A stretch of DNA of 64,000 bases. Source: Heracleum sosnowskyi. Its lineage: Eukaryota; Streptophyta; Magnoliopsida; Apiales; Apiaceae. The stretch spans positions 114,414,674 through 114,478,673 of the forward strand of contig CM061243.1 in the NCBI GenBank assembly GCA_030848705.1, given 5' to 3'. Positions 24,076-34,600 of the stretch are shown piece by piece (within the stretch, counting starts at the first letter, position 1; every line of letters begins with the position of its first letter). The notes below the pieces were generated by a model, which worked only from the letters and a program-made list of their open reading frames with translations, made no database searches and was not told where the DNA came from. The translations under genes were made by a program, and so were the position numbers.

Positions 24076-24365
24076 GAATATAGATGAAGCCCTGAGACCA
24101 GGTATCTATGCTTTATTAGATGCTTGCTCAGCAGACGATCTTCAGTGCATGCATACTGTATTCGGAGGCAAGAAACTTTGGAATTTATATTGGAAATTTG
24201 TTTTTGGTTTCAATTAATGGTCAGATGAACTTCTTGTTTTGTCGAGTTTAACGCTTAATCGTTTCCTTTGAATTTTGCTGTTGCACAGAAGGTCCTTGCA
24301 GAAGCACTCTGGCTACTTTGCAACATGATTACGAACTCAATTTCCAGTATGAAGGGAAAGTCTGA
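24076..24365 (+). pseudogene. Orphan last two exons of a URB2/NPA2-like ribosome-biogenesis gene
   Basis: 24076-24167 and 24289-24365 join in frame to NIDEALRPGIYALLDACS, ADDLQCMHTVFGEGPCR and STLATLQHDYELNFQYEGKV followed by TGA. This matches, from memory of the family, the C-terminus of the plant nucleolar pre-ribosomal protein URB2/NPA2, which acts in 60S subunit assembly. The acceptor sites are good (ttttcag, ttgcacag). The donor is GC instead of GT (GGAG|gcaaga), a permitted but uncommon GC-AG intron. The frame is intact to the stop, yet the hundreds of upstream residues are absent from the preceding 1 kb, so this looks like a captured or leftover gene fragment. Confidence 0.65.
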
Positions 24366-25057
24366 TAACAGTGTGCAGTCATATTCCCCAGAGGTACAAT
24401 GAAACCAGACTATTGATTTTTTTTATCAGTATATTAGGTTATTACTGTTTTTTTTCTCGTTTTCTATTTGTTTGTTCCTTATCTTCTTGTGTACTGTATT
24501 TGGTCAGGATTGATGTAGGATATTTGAAATATATTGATATCGAGTTTTTTAACTTAGAAATGTCATCCTCTTAGATTTTTGATATGTTATTAGTTTCCGT
24601 TGAGTAACCGGTCCATCTAAAATTTTAATGTGCTAGAAGAAGACATTTTATAGGATCTTATATTGTATTCTAACAGTTGTGTAATATCTTTTTTATCAAA
24701 AATATTAAACATTTTTGATCTAATAATATACTTGTCAATGCAATCCTTAATATCTTGATTCATGATACATATTACATATTCACATATGCACTACATATTA
24801 AATTAATGAAGATCTTAAGAAAGCAGTCCAGTATAAAAAAGGGCCATATAATAAATGGTACATATATTATCACATCAAATTGAAGGGAACATGTTGCAAT
24901 GTAGCCATTGATTTATACACTGTGACACCTATTATAGTCACAGCCTCACAGGTATGACTGTTTCATACCCATATTACATGTTGCATACTTGCATTATAAA
25001 TTTGTAGTTATATGAACTGGAATTCAGAAATAATAAGCAGGCAGCTATTCAGTTTCA
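24366..25057. other. Spacer between the URB2-like fragment and phosphatase copy 2, nothing recognised
   Basis: AT-rich DNA carrying the 3' flank of the minus-strand phosphatase gene. No coding text, RNA gene or repeat boundary was recognised. Confidence 0.55.
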
Positions 25058-26602
25058 TTAAGCAATATAGTACATAGGATTTGGCAGCTTGAATGATCGG
25101 ACGGAAACTGGAGATCCTAACAAGTCACTCCACTGATCTCCAGAGTTCCCATGAATACGATATCCCTCTTCCACCATCTGGCCCCTCTTCTCAGACTTGA
25201 GCTGTGTTGCAGGTTTCCCTTGGTCCTCAGCACCTCTGCACATCAGAGTAAAAAAACATTAGTAAATATTTCCACACAATTAAAGTCTCTTGAGGGTTCA
25301 AAAGCAATTTAAGATTTACCATGATATTGAAGTTGAATATTCAGATAATGAGATGTTACTGATTTCTTGATACATTAGAGCAAATGTCCAGCTACAGGGT
25401 TTTACTAGTACTCACCTCAATATAAGCTTTTCCCAGTCATGAAACCCGATTTTAGTCAAGTTCTCAACAGTAATATTTCGTCGCCTTTCACTGCGTCCAG
25501 TCAGCAAGAAGACCTTGAAACCAAGCTTTACCAGTTCATCATAAAGCTTCAAGCTGGACTCGATTGCCTCTGCTGTTCCCTTGTCGACCCATTCATCAAA
25601 TGCCACATTATCAAAAATCTCCAATCTACAAGTTTTCATTACAACTTATCAAAATGCTGTGTATCAAAATTCTCCAATCTACAAATTTCCATTACGGCCC
25701 ATATATATTTTTTGATCCATTACTCCATTGTGTTAAGAAGGGTTTTGAGTTGATGCTGGACAGATCAATCCTCTAACATAATGTTGGACTCGCAAACACC
25801 TGGATTAATCATGTCTAAAAAATCCCTTCTACATCAAGTCCCTAAAACCCTTTAAAAAAATTACTAAATCAATTTGATCATCTTATAAATCTCACTCAAA
25901 ACATAGTTGCAGAAATCGGAAATCGGAACTAATCGGTTGATCTACCGATTCAGGATGAGTTGGGGATTAATCGTAGATTTTTTGACAAATCGGAGATTTT
26001 TGAGATAGATCGGGGATTTTTAAATAATCGATAAAATATTTTAGAAGGATTAATCGGGGATCAAACGTCAAAACTACATTGTCCCAAATCTTAGTCACAT
26101 TTATATCAACTAACATGCCAAAAAAAGCAAAATCTAAAATCTAAAACACAATTAGAGAAACATTAAATACAATATAAAAAGAGTGATAGAAAGAAAAATA
26201 CCCATAACCATGTTGAGCATAATAAGGAAGATTCGAAAGCAAAGTCTCATCCACATCAAAAACCCAAATATCCTTGCCATCTCCTTTAAGTTCCACAGTT
26301 GAAGCATACAATATAGCCTCTTTCGAAACCCTTTCGAGATCACTTTTATAACCCTTTTTATTCATATAATCATCCACGTAATCTTTACATTCTTTCGGAA
26401 TTGTCTTCCATGGGCTCAAATTATTTGCCTCCACAGCAAACCTCCAGCTAGTACAATGCAAAACAACATCTTCTGATAAGGGCACTTTCTTGTATAAATC
26501 AACAATCAATGGCCTTGGAAGTGTGTGAGGATTGAAATTTTCTTGACCAGAAGATGCATAAATTAGAGACAGAAACGAAAAGAGTGTGTACAAAGTTTTC
26601 AT
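25058..26602 (-). CDS. HAD-superfamily class B-type acid phosphatase / vegetative storage protein-like
   Basis: Three exons, 26202-26602, 25416-25625 and 25058-25235, join in phase to 262 residues. The start used is MKTLYTLFSFLSLIYASSGQ, a clean secretory signal peptide, so the protein is predicted to be apoplastic or vacuolar. HAD motif I is VFDVDETLL (nucleophile Asp116, acid/base Asp118). Motif II is FLLTGRSE, and motif IV lies in GNSGDQWSDLLG near the C-terminus. The ending SFKLPNPMYYIA is typical of plant acid phosphatase 1 / VSP proteins of 250-270 residues. The family hydrolyses phosphomonoesters at acid pH; some members serve as wound- or jasmonate-induced storage proteins. It is the complete partner of the broken copy at 20874-23058. 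A (CT)n tract lies between the TATA-like box (about 26815) and the start. Confidence 0.92.
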
Positions 26603-26735
26603 GATCAAATAAATGAAATTACAAGTAGTTTTTTTTAATTATTAAGGACTAATGGGATTATAAAGTGGTGGGGGTGGTGACTTTTGTGAAGATATTCTTG
26701 GGAAAATGAATCAAGAAAAGTGTGTGGCAGAGGGG

Positions 26736-26796
<61 letters not shown>

Positions 26797-27162
26797 GGAG
26801 AGATTTAGTGTATCATTTATAAGCAGATTGCAGGAGGAGAGGGTAATGTCAAATGTGTGTGCGTAGCAGACGCAGTTGGACGGTTTGATGAAAGAGCAGC
26901 CGAACAAGAGAGTTTTATAGAAAACGTGTCGACAATGTTTTAATCAAATGAGATGAGATTGTTTAACATACAAGCTTTGTACATTGCAGTAAAGATTCAT
27001 GTAGTCATAAATTAAAGAATCTGCCAGCAACCCACGAGGTACGATCACGAAATTAATTAAATACTACTACTTTTTAATCTACTACTGTAATACTTTTTGA
27101 CTTTGGAAAAACTTATAATATACCGATACTCTCTAGGGAAAGAGTTTTAAAAGTACGTAATA
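26603..27162. promoter_or_regulatory. Promoter / 5' region of the intact acid phosphatase
   Basis: Read on the minus strand, a TATAAATGATAC box lies near 26820. The (CT)n tract at 26739-26793 and then the start codon at 26602 follow. The stretch 26823-26912 is shared with the 5' flank of copy 1, so the promoter was part of the tandem duplication. Further upstream there is only AT-rich sequence. Confidence 0.5.
26739..26793. repeat. (AG)n microsatellite in the 5' region of the acid phosphatase
   Basis: About 27 AG units, CT on the coding strand, lie about 140 bp upstream of the ATG and downstream of the TATA-like box, hence probably in the 5' UTR. The tract is absent from the duplicated promoter of copy 1, so it arose or expanded after the duplication. 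Confidence 0.9.
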
Positions 27163-27980
27163 AAAAATTGGGTCCTGATCTCTTACCATTGATTATCGAA
27201 AATTAATTATATAATATTTTAATCGTTAGATCAATTATTTGATGGCTCAGATTAAAAAAAATATTACTACTTCGTTATAATTTTCCGCGGAGTGTCTAAT
27301 ATTATGAAATTGCCATTAGTAGCTTCTCGAAAAATTTCCGCGAATAGGATACTAAGACTTTTCATCGAGGGGGCGTGTTTATTGTAGCATCATTTGTTGT
27401 CGCTGAAATACATGGAAAAAACATGGAATAAAGCACTTAAAAAAATGGATAGTAATATAGTATGATGAATTGACAGGGTTATATCAATAATGATAATAGT
27501 AACAATTGATAATTGAGGATAAATAACACAAACTTATTGTAGAGGCATTAGATACATACATGTATTTCTGTTCATTACAAAAGATAAGTTCGATGATTTA
27601 TCAAAAATGCACAACCCAGAACAAATTTCTTCCTTCTCATTGAATCAATCTTCTTGGAATTGTTTTTTGTACTCCATGAGTTTCAAGTAAGTTCATTTAT
27701 ATATCCACCCATGAGAATAACCTCAAAGAATATCATGAGCCGTTAAAGGTATTTTGATAATCCTCCTTATCTGCGGAAATTTTCCGAGAAGCTTCTAATC
27801 ACTCCCGCAGAAAAGAATCGAGGAGCCTCCTAACTTCGCGGAAAATTATAGCGGAGTGACGATTTTTTTCTTCTAATCTGGACCGTTAAATAGTCGATCC
27901 AACGATCAAAAAAATGTATGTTATGTAACCGGTCCTTGACAATCAATTATCAGGTCCAGGACCCGACCCCTAAAATTTTT
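27163..27980. mobile_element. Non-autonomous DNA transposon with long (about 190 bp) inverted ends, Mutator-like
   Basis: The left arm (27163-27350) and right arm (27771-27980) are reverse complements of each other over almost their whole length. The left arm reads gggtcctgat...gatc.tt...ataattttccgcg...agcttctcgaaaaatttccgcg. The reverse complement of the right arm gives gggtcctgga...ataattttccgcg...agcttctcggaaaatttccgc. The 420-bp interior has no coding text. Long imperfect terminal inverted repeats suggest a MULE-type element. Exact ends and the target duplication were not resolved. Confidence 0.65.
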
Positions 27981-28114
27981 ATCTAACAGTAGTTTCTTCA
28001 ACATTTTGTTTTCAATTTTGAAACTTTTATTTAACTGCATGAATTCCATAAATCGAACAAGTATATACATTTATCGATTTTTTTAATTAGTTTGATGGTG
28101 ATATAAATTTTTAG

Positions 28115-28540
28115 GAAAATGCTAGGGGTACAAATTGGTTCCGAAATCGTGATTTGTTGTAATAATAAATGATCACAGAGTTACGGGACGTAAAACAAAA
28201 AAATCCACACCAGCAACAATAATAATTTTTTTTTTAAATTATCACATCAGTCATGTCATGTTATTTGGGAACAATTCTTTGTACTCATTTTTGTACATCT
28301 AACACTACTCATATTTAAATATGTTAATTGTCGGCGTAATTTGACAATTAATATTGAAAAATGCTAAAGGTATAAAATTGGTTTCAAAAATATTTCTCAA
28401 ATACATGTGTCAGATTCTGATTTATTGTAATAATAAACGAGTCATCAGTTTTCACACAAACAACATCAATAAAAAAATTTCATACTACCATCATCAGTCA
28501 TATCATGTTATTTAGGAACAATTTTTTGCACTCCCTGATT
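28115..28540. repeat. Two tandem copies of a short MITE-like element
   Basis: Copy 1 is about 28115-28300 and copy 2 about 28358-28540. Shared blocks are gaaaatgcta(g/a).ggta, aaattggtt, gattt.ttgtaataataaa, atcagtcat.tcatgttattt and gaacaatt.tttg.actc. Each copy has short inverted ends: ggtacaaattggttcc on the left against gggaacaattctttgtact on the right. There is no coding capacity. Confidence 0.6.
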
Positions 28541-28544
28541 ATGA

Positions 28545-29685
28545 GTTTGATTCGCACCCATCCCAAAATTTATTAGACCAAATACTCACATCTAAGACAT
28601 ATAAGTCTAATTAGTCAAGATTTTGTGTATTTGTGTAATACTAATTTTGCAAACGTAGCAACTGTTGTTGAAAAAATTTAGGAATGAAATTTTTTTTTGT
28701 TGCAGAATTTACTTGACTAGCTTGTAATCTTTTTTTTAATGATGGCCAGGCCAACAAAATAATGAAAGTAACTCGCTTTTACTGTTTGACTGCAGATAAA
28801 TATCTGTGTTAGTTTAGAGGAAATTAAAGTAGTGGCTGCTGACATTTTGAAGATAAATATTCTGTGCACAGTAGATAAGATCACAACAAAAGGGAAAAAC
28901 CCAATGCATATTGCAGTTTTTTGAGAGCAAAAAGCGAAGAAGAATCAATCTGTGCTAGATATCGATTATTAACCTGCAGTGTATGATAAAAGTAAATAAT
29001 TTTTTTGGGTTGAAAAATGAATTACGGATACTTATTTTTGGAGTAATAATTTGTCTTAGTGTTTCTCATAAATTATAAGAATATTGGAAATGATAGTGAG
29101 TCGAACTTGTCATCCCTATCACTTAAGATGTTAGAGTAATGTCCAACTCAATCTTGTAATATATTTAACATTCATGCATATGCATCAGTTCACCGCTAAT
29201 TAGAAGAGTTCGAATCGAAAAAATATATAAAATATTTAGCATATAGTAGATATTAGCTTTGTACTCTAATTTGGTGATTTTTCTAAATATTAAGGGTATT
29301 TATGTTTATTTCTCCTTTTTTTTCTTCCGAATAAGTCGACTTATATATGTCTCATAGTCAGAGTAAAAGGACAAGAGGTAAATTCTCCTCCAAGAAAAAA
29401 AAAATCAAGAAATGTATTTTATGAATGTGTATCATTATGGGAGGGAATTTTGAAATATTCCCTCCCATAATTTACTATTTATGATATCTTTTGAAAATAT
29501 ATACTTATTGTATAATATATTCAACATATTAATTTAAATTTATTAGTTTAACTTTGAAAAAATATACTAGGGCATAAATATTTGTGAGACAAAAGGAGTG
29601 TATACCTTGTATCATTTTTTTAAAAGTCGTATATCATATTTAATTTTTACAATGCATATTTAAAATATTAGCTTATAAACCGCAT
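28545..29685. other. AT-rich spacer left of the nested retrotransposons
   Basis: No gene, RNA or well-bounded repeat was recognised. It ends with the 5-bp target duplication (gggtc, 29686-29690) of the outer copia element. Confidence 0.5.
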
Positions 29686-29690
29686 GGGTC

Positions 29691-30911
29691 TGAGAATCAA
29701 CACCCGGGGAGGGGTGAATAGGTGTTATGACTAACAATGACCGATTTTAATTATTACCAAGTTATGTGACTGAAAAAGCAAAAACAATCTGATTTTGCTG
29801 TCTCGCAGCTTACTGGATTCACAGAAAATGTAAAGTGGCAGCTAGCTACGTTGTGCAGTGCGATATAGAAAATGTGCAGAAAATAAAGAACACACAACAA
29901 TTTTAGCCAGGTTCGACCTCTATCTGCTATAGGTCTACGTCCTGGTCCTCTACCAACACGACAAATGAATATATTATTAATCAAAATGAATTACAACTAC
30001 ACGATACAATAATATATCTCCCTGATCTCCCAGTTACTGTTTGCAGCTTGCTGAAACACCTTGTTCCTTGAACGCAGCTCTCTAAGTACTATACTAAACC
30101 AAGTATAAACACCTCCAACTATCAAGTTCCTTGAACCCTTGTTTCCCAAGCTCACAAAACCAGCAACTACCAACTTACAAGTTGAACAATACAAGTATAA
30201 TCAATTACAATTGAAACTATGAACTCTAATCAAAGATATATGATGTAATATATATTAGAGCTCAAAAGTATATGAAAGATATATATCAAATCAGTTCGAA
30301 AGTACTTGTGTTTTCTTTTGAAAGTCGTCCAACCACTGAGAATGAAAACACACAAGTCTTTTTATAATGAACCAAGGATTTTGAATTAATCTAACAACTA
30401 ACGGTCTTGACTACCAAGTCTCACGTTTTTGTTCCTTGATTAATTCAAGCCCAACGTTCATAAAATAACGTTTAGAAAAACTGATGAACGTTTAAGAATA
30501 AAACCGTTTGAAGAAGAAGACACGTTCACCTAATGTAAACCCTAGAAAATATAGTTTGTTTTAAAGTGTGAAACGTTAAAAACATCAAACTCCTATTTAA
30601 TAGGAATTATATATATATATATGAAAAGAGTATCTGAAAATATTGAGCTCATATATATATACGACTTATATAAGTGATAGAGTCCTAACAATTCTGTTCC
30701 TAGAACATTTGCTATTAATTAGGACTGAAACTCTATCCGCTGGGATTGTTGCCAGCTTGCTGCCTGCATACAAAAACTTCTCTGCCAGCTAGCTGCTATA
30801 ACATGTTTTGTTAGAAAAATACAAAGTTTTTATCTCCTGCAAAACAATGTTAGTCCACACAATAAACCCAGCTTGCTGCTATAGTGTTATCATCAAAACA
30901 CCAGGGTTTCA
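29691..30911 (-). repeat. 3' LTR of the outer copia element
   Basis: 1221 bp, the same as 49498-50719 apart from about 3% substitutions and small indels. In sense it begins TGAAACCCTGGTG and ends GGTGTTGATTCTCA. It includes three copies of CAGCTTGCTG (30044, 30753, 30869). Confidence 0.95.
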
Positions 30912-30993
30912 ATCTCCCATTTTTTGATGATTACACAACAATTTTAGGAAAGAATAATTCTCCCCCTAAATCTAATAATCCTGCATCAATTAA

Positions 30994-31510
30994 TGTTAGG
31001 CCGAATACACAATATATAATCAAATATACGTATGAGAATAACAATAAGAACACAGTTTATAGATAATAAACTGAATGGAATTAAAAACTTCTCTCTCAGT
31101 GATGTAAAATATCACAGAGAGCTGCTAGGTTACAAGAATGATAATTCATGTATTTTTCATCCCTTTTAGGGTTAACCTATCTGTGTTTTTATAGTACACA
31201 GCTACATACAATCTTCTAATTGATATTCCTATAAATTAGCTATACAATCAATATCAAATTAGAATTGCTTCTGTCTTCTGTTCCGTTTCCTTAGCCATCT
31301 CGATATCTCTTTGCTTCTTTCCATCTTCAAAGAATATCGCTTCTAGAATGTTCATTGAATTGCACCGACTGCTAAGCAAACTCTGACCATCAGACTTTAA
31401 CAAACTCTGACTGGTCCTCTAGCTAAACTCTGACTAGTCCTCCAGCTAAACTCTGATAGTTTCCTGGTACTTAAACACTGATAAACAAACATCAGCAATT
31501 ATATCTAACA
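30994..31510 (-). repeat. 3' LTR of the inner copia element
   Basis: 517 bp, with six differences from 42277-42793. It carries four copies of AAACTCTGA within about 80 bp (31378-31455, plus-strand reading). Confidence 0.96.
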
Positions 31511-31660
31511 ATCTCCCCCAACTTGTTCATACTAAAATGTACAAGTTAACAGATAATTGATGATGTCAAAACATATAACAAATGCAGTGTTTATGAAATC
31601 ACAGAGTTTAAATTTCTAATTAAAATAGAAAACTTTTAAAAAAAAACTTACAGACATCCT

Positions 31661-34600
31661 TTACTTAATTTCCTCTACTTCAGGCACAGTCCTGAGGTAG
31701 TCTATGAGTAGTCTTCTTTCAGCTTTTTCTAGCTCATCTACCATGATTTCCTTCAACTCCTTTAACTCTGGATCACTCTCTCCAGTCTGATAGATGGCAG
31801 CTCTCAGAGAATAGATGTTATTCCTCCTCATCTCATTCCCTAGCCTGATAAAGTAAGACTTGTCTGATTCCAGGTTGAATTCCAAAACTTTAATACCAAG
31901 TGTTGTTCTGAATCTAGCACTGTTCCGCTTAATTTCCACCAGATTTCCATGGCAGTCTCTGTACTTAGGAACATAAGCACTTGCTATTGTTGCTCCACTC
32001 AGAACTTTGGATTTCATCATTTTGCTTCTCAAGACTTCAGCTGCTTTCTGAGTACTAAAGTTTTTAACTTTGAGTAGATATAACACATACTCCAGTTCTT
32101 CCCATAACTTCAGATGTATGTCAGATTCTCCAACTCGATAAACTCTTCCATCAGCCATGAAGTATAAGAGAAAATCCTTCTTCAAACCTCTTTGGTAGAT
32201 CATTTGAACTGACTTCAGTTTGTCAAGCTTTTCTTGAGTTACCCCAATGTCTGGTTCTGCTAGTGAAGTATGATCTACAGGACTGTTATTCACTCTTTTC
32301 TCTCTTTGTGAACCCAAGCCAGATCTATCATAGGATTCTTTTCCCAACACAGTTCTGCTTTGTAGAATGTTTACAGTTCCTTGACTCAGAGTTTCAGGTA
32401 ATACAGATCTTGAAAAAGTACTTTGAAGTTGTGTAGACAACAACTGAGTTTGTACAAATTGAGCAGTGTCAGAGGTTGCAACAATTTCCATTGACTTATC
32501 AACTTGAGCCTTGTCAGAGGTTGATTGATTTAGAACAGATTCAACTTGAGCAATGTCAGAGGTTGAATAGTTTTTCTTGGTCACTGTATCTTCTATCAAC
32601 TTTCCTTTGCCCTTACCAGAGACAGTATCTGTTGGCCTTCTTGAGTATTGTATACTCTGTTGAGAATTTTCCTTGATAGAGATACCCAGTTCTTTCTTCC
32701 TTGGAGCTTTTACAGCTTTCTTCTTGTATCTACCAGAAGCAATTTTCTTTCTATGCTCTTCAGATAGCATCTTCATTTCAGCTTCCATATCCTCAACTGT
32801 AGCTTCACCATCATGCTCTTCTAAAAACAGCTGAGCTGCAATCTCTTCATCTGTAGTTGGTTGAGAAGAAACCAATAGACTTTTAGCTTTTGAAGTAGAT
32901 TGAGCTTCAGTGTTTGCTCTTCCAGAGTTTGTCAGATTTCTAGCAGAGTTTGACCTAAGTCTCCCTTGCTCTTGAATAATTTTTGACCTTTTCTCAGCTT
33001 CCTTGCTTCCACCATCAGTTGCATCATCCCTCTGTCTCAGAGTTTGAGTTCTCTTGCATTTGTCCTTAGAAACTCTCCCCCCCTTTTTGACATCATCAGG
33101 AATTAGCACTGATGTCAGCAATTCCAAAGAAATAGCAATTGAATCAATATTTGCATTCATAGCAGTCTGATTCTCTTCCACTTTGCTCAGCCTTTGCTTG
33201 AATTCCACCTGATTTGCAAACAGATTAGAATAGAGAGCTTTATCATTCTTCAAAGTCACCTCTCGAGCAACTATATCATTTCTCAACCCAGTAACTAATT
33301 TGTGAGTATCATCAAAGCGATTGTTAAGAGACTTCACTTGTACTATTGTAGCCTTTAAGTGACTAAGAAGCTCTGGATTGGTAATTGATTCAGCAGACTT
33401 TGCCACAAAGTCAGCAACCCTGTTAGCAGGAAAAATACAGTCTGCCCCTGACCAATTTGCAAAGTACATCTCCCTATAATGAGCTTCAGTTGCATGTTGA
33501 TTTTCCTTGACAGACTCTGCAGTAGGATCCCTTAGAAAAGGTATTGAGTCATGGTCATCAGAGTCTGAAAGTGCAATATTTATCCCAGAGTTTGCATGAT
33601 CAGAATTTACAGAAGTGTGATCATCACTGTCAGAAACAACTCTGTCTTCATCAACATTTTCTGCTATAGGCTCTGCAGCTTCTTCAACTATATTCTCTGC
33701 AGTAGCTTCATTTATTGTCTGAGCAGCTTCTTCAGTATGTTCTTCAGCTATGTGAATAGCCTCAACAATAGGTTCTACTGCAGCTTCAGGATCAACATCT
33801 TGAATTATAGTCTTTGCAGTAGCTTCAACAACTTTCTCTGTAGCAGCATCAAAGATTTTCTCAGAAGAAACTGTTCTTGTTGCCTGATTAACCTCTTCAC
33901 CTGTTTCAATAACCTGGTGAGTAACAGAGAGAATCTCTGTATGAGTAGCCAAAGACTCATCCATAACCACTGTTGGTTGATCAGCTGCCACATCCTCAGT
34001 ATCTCCAACACTGCCCAACTTCTCAAAAGTTGCAGTAGGATGTGCTTCAATTTCCTCTTCAATATCCATCTCCAATATAGGTTCAAGAAAATCATCATTA
34101 ACAGCAGCATTATCATCAGCATTTGCAGAATGATATTCAATCACAACCTCAGGAGCTTCAACATTTGTAGAGTCAGGAACCAATCCACCAAACAGATACT
34201 CAGCAACAAGCTTCCTTTTCTTAGCGTTAGCATATTCATTTTCATCAGAAGGCACATTAGCATCAGAAACAGGTCTGTTTGCCCTCTTCTTTCTCCTTAA
34301 AGTACCAACAGAGTTTGGTAAATCAGCATCAGTATTTAAAGATTTAGCAACAGGAACAGCCTTGAAAGCTCTGTGCTTAGTCCTACCACCAGTATTTGGT
34401 CTTTTAGCAGCTTGACTATCAGTGTTTACCTGTTGGGACTGGGGTTCTGGTTGCTGTGGTTCTGGTTGTTGTTGTTGGGACTGAGTTTCTGGTTGTGGTT
34501 CAAGAAAATGTTGAATAACAGCTGGAAGTAACAACTCACCAGCGTTCCCTTTCTTGCCATCCTTGTTTATCAAATCAGAGAATATTCTTTTGTGCAATTT

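Noticed and set aside
29754..29984. Minus-strand frames repeated at 29754-29984 and 49564-49794
   Set aside because: These are the same stretch of the two LTRs of the outer element, not genes.
33596..34300. Plus-strand open frame of 234 codons inside the inner element
   Set aside because: It is antisense to the Ser/Glu/Ala-rich part of the long extra ORF and is rich in Cys/Ser/Phe without domain signal; a shadow frame.
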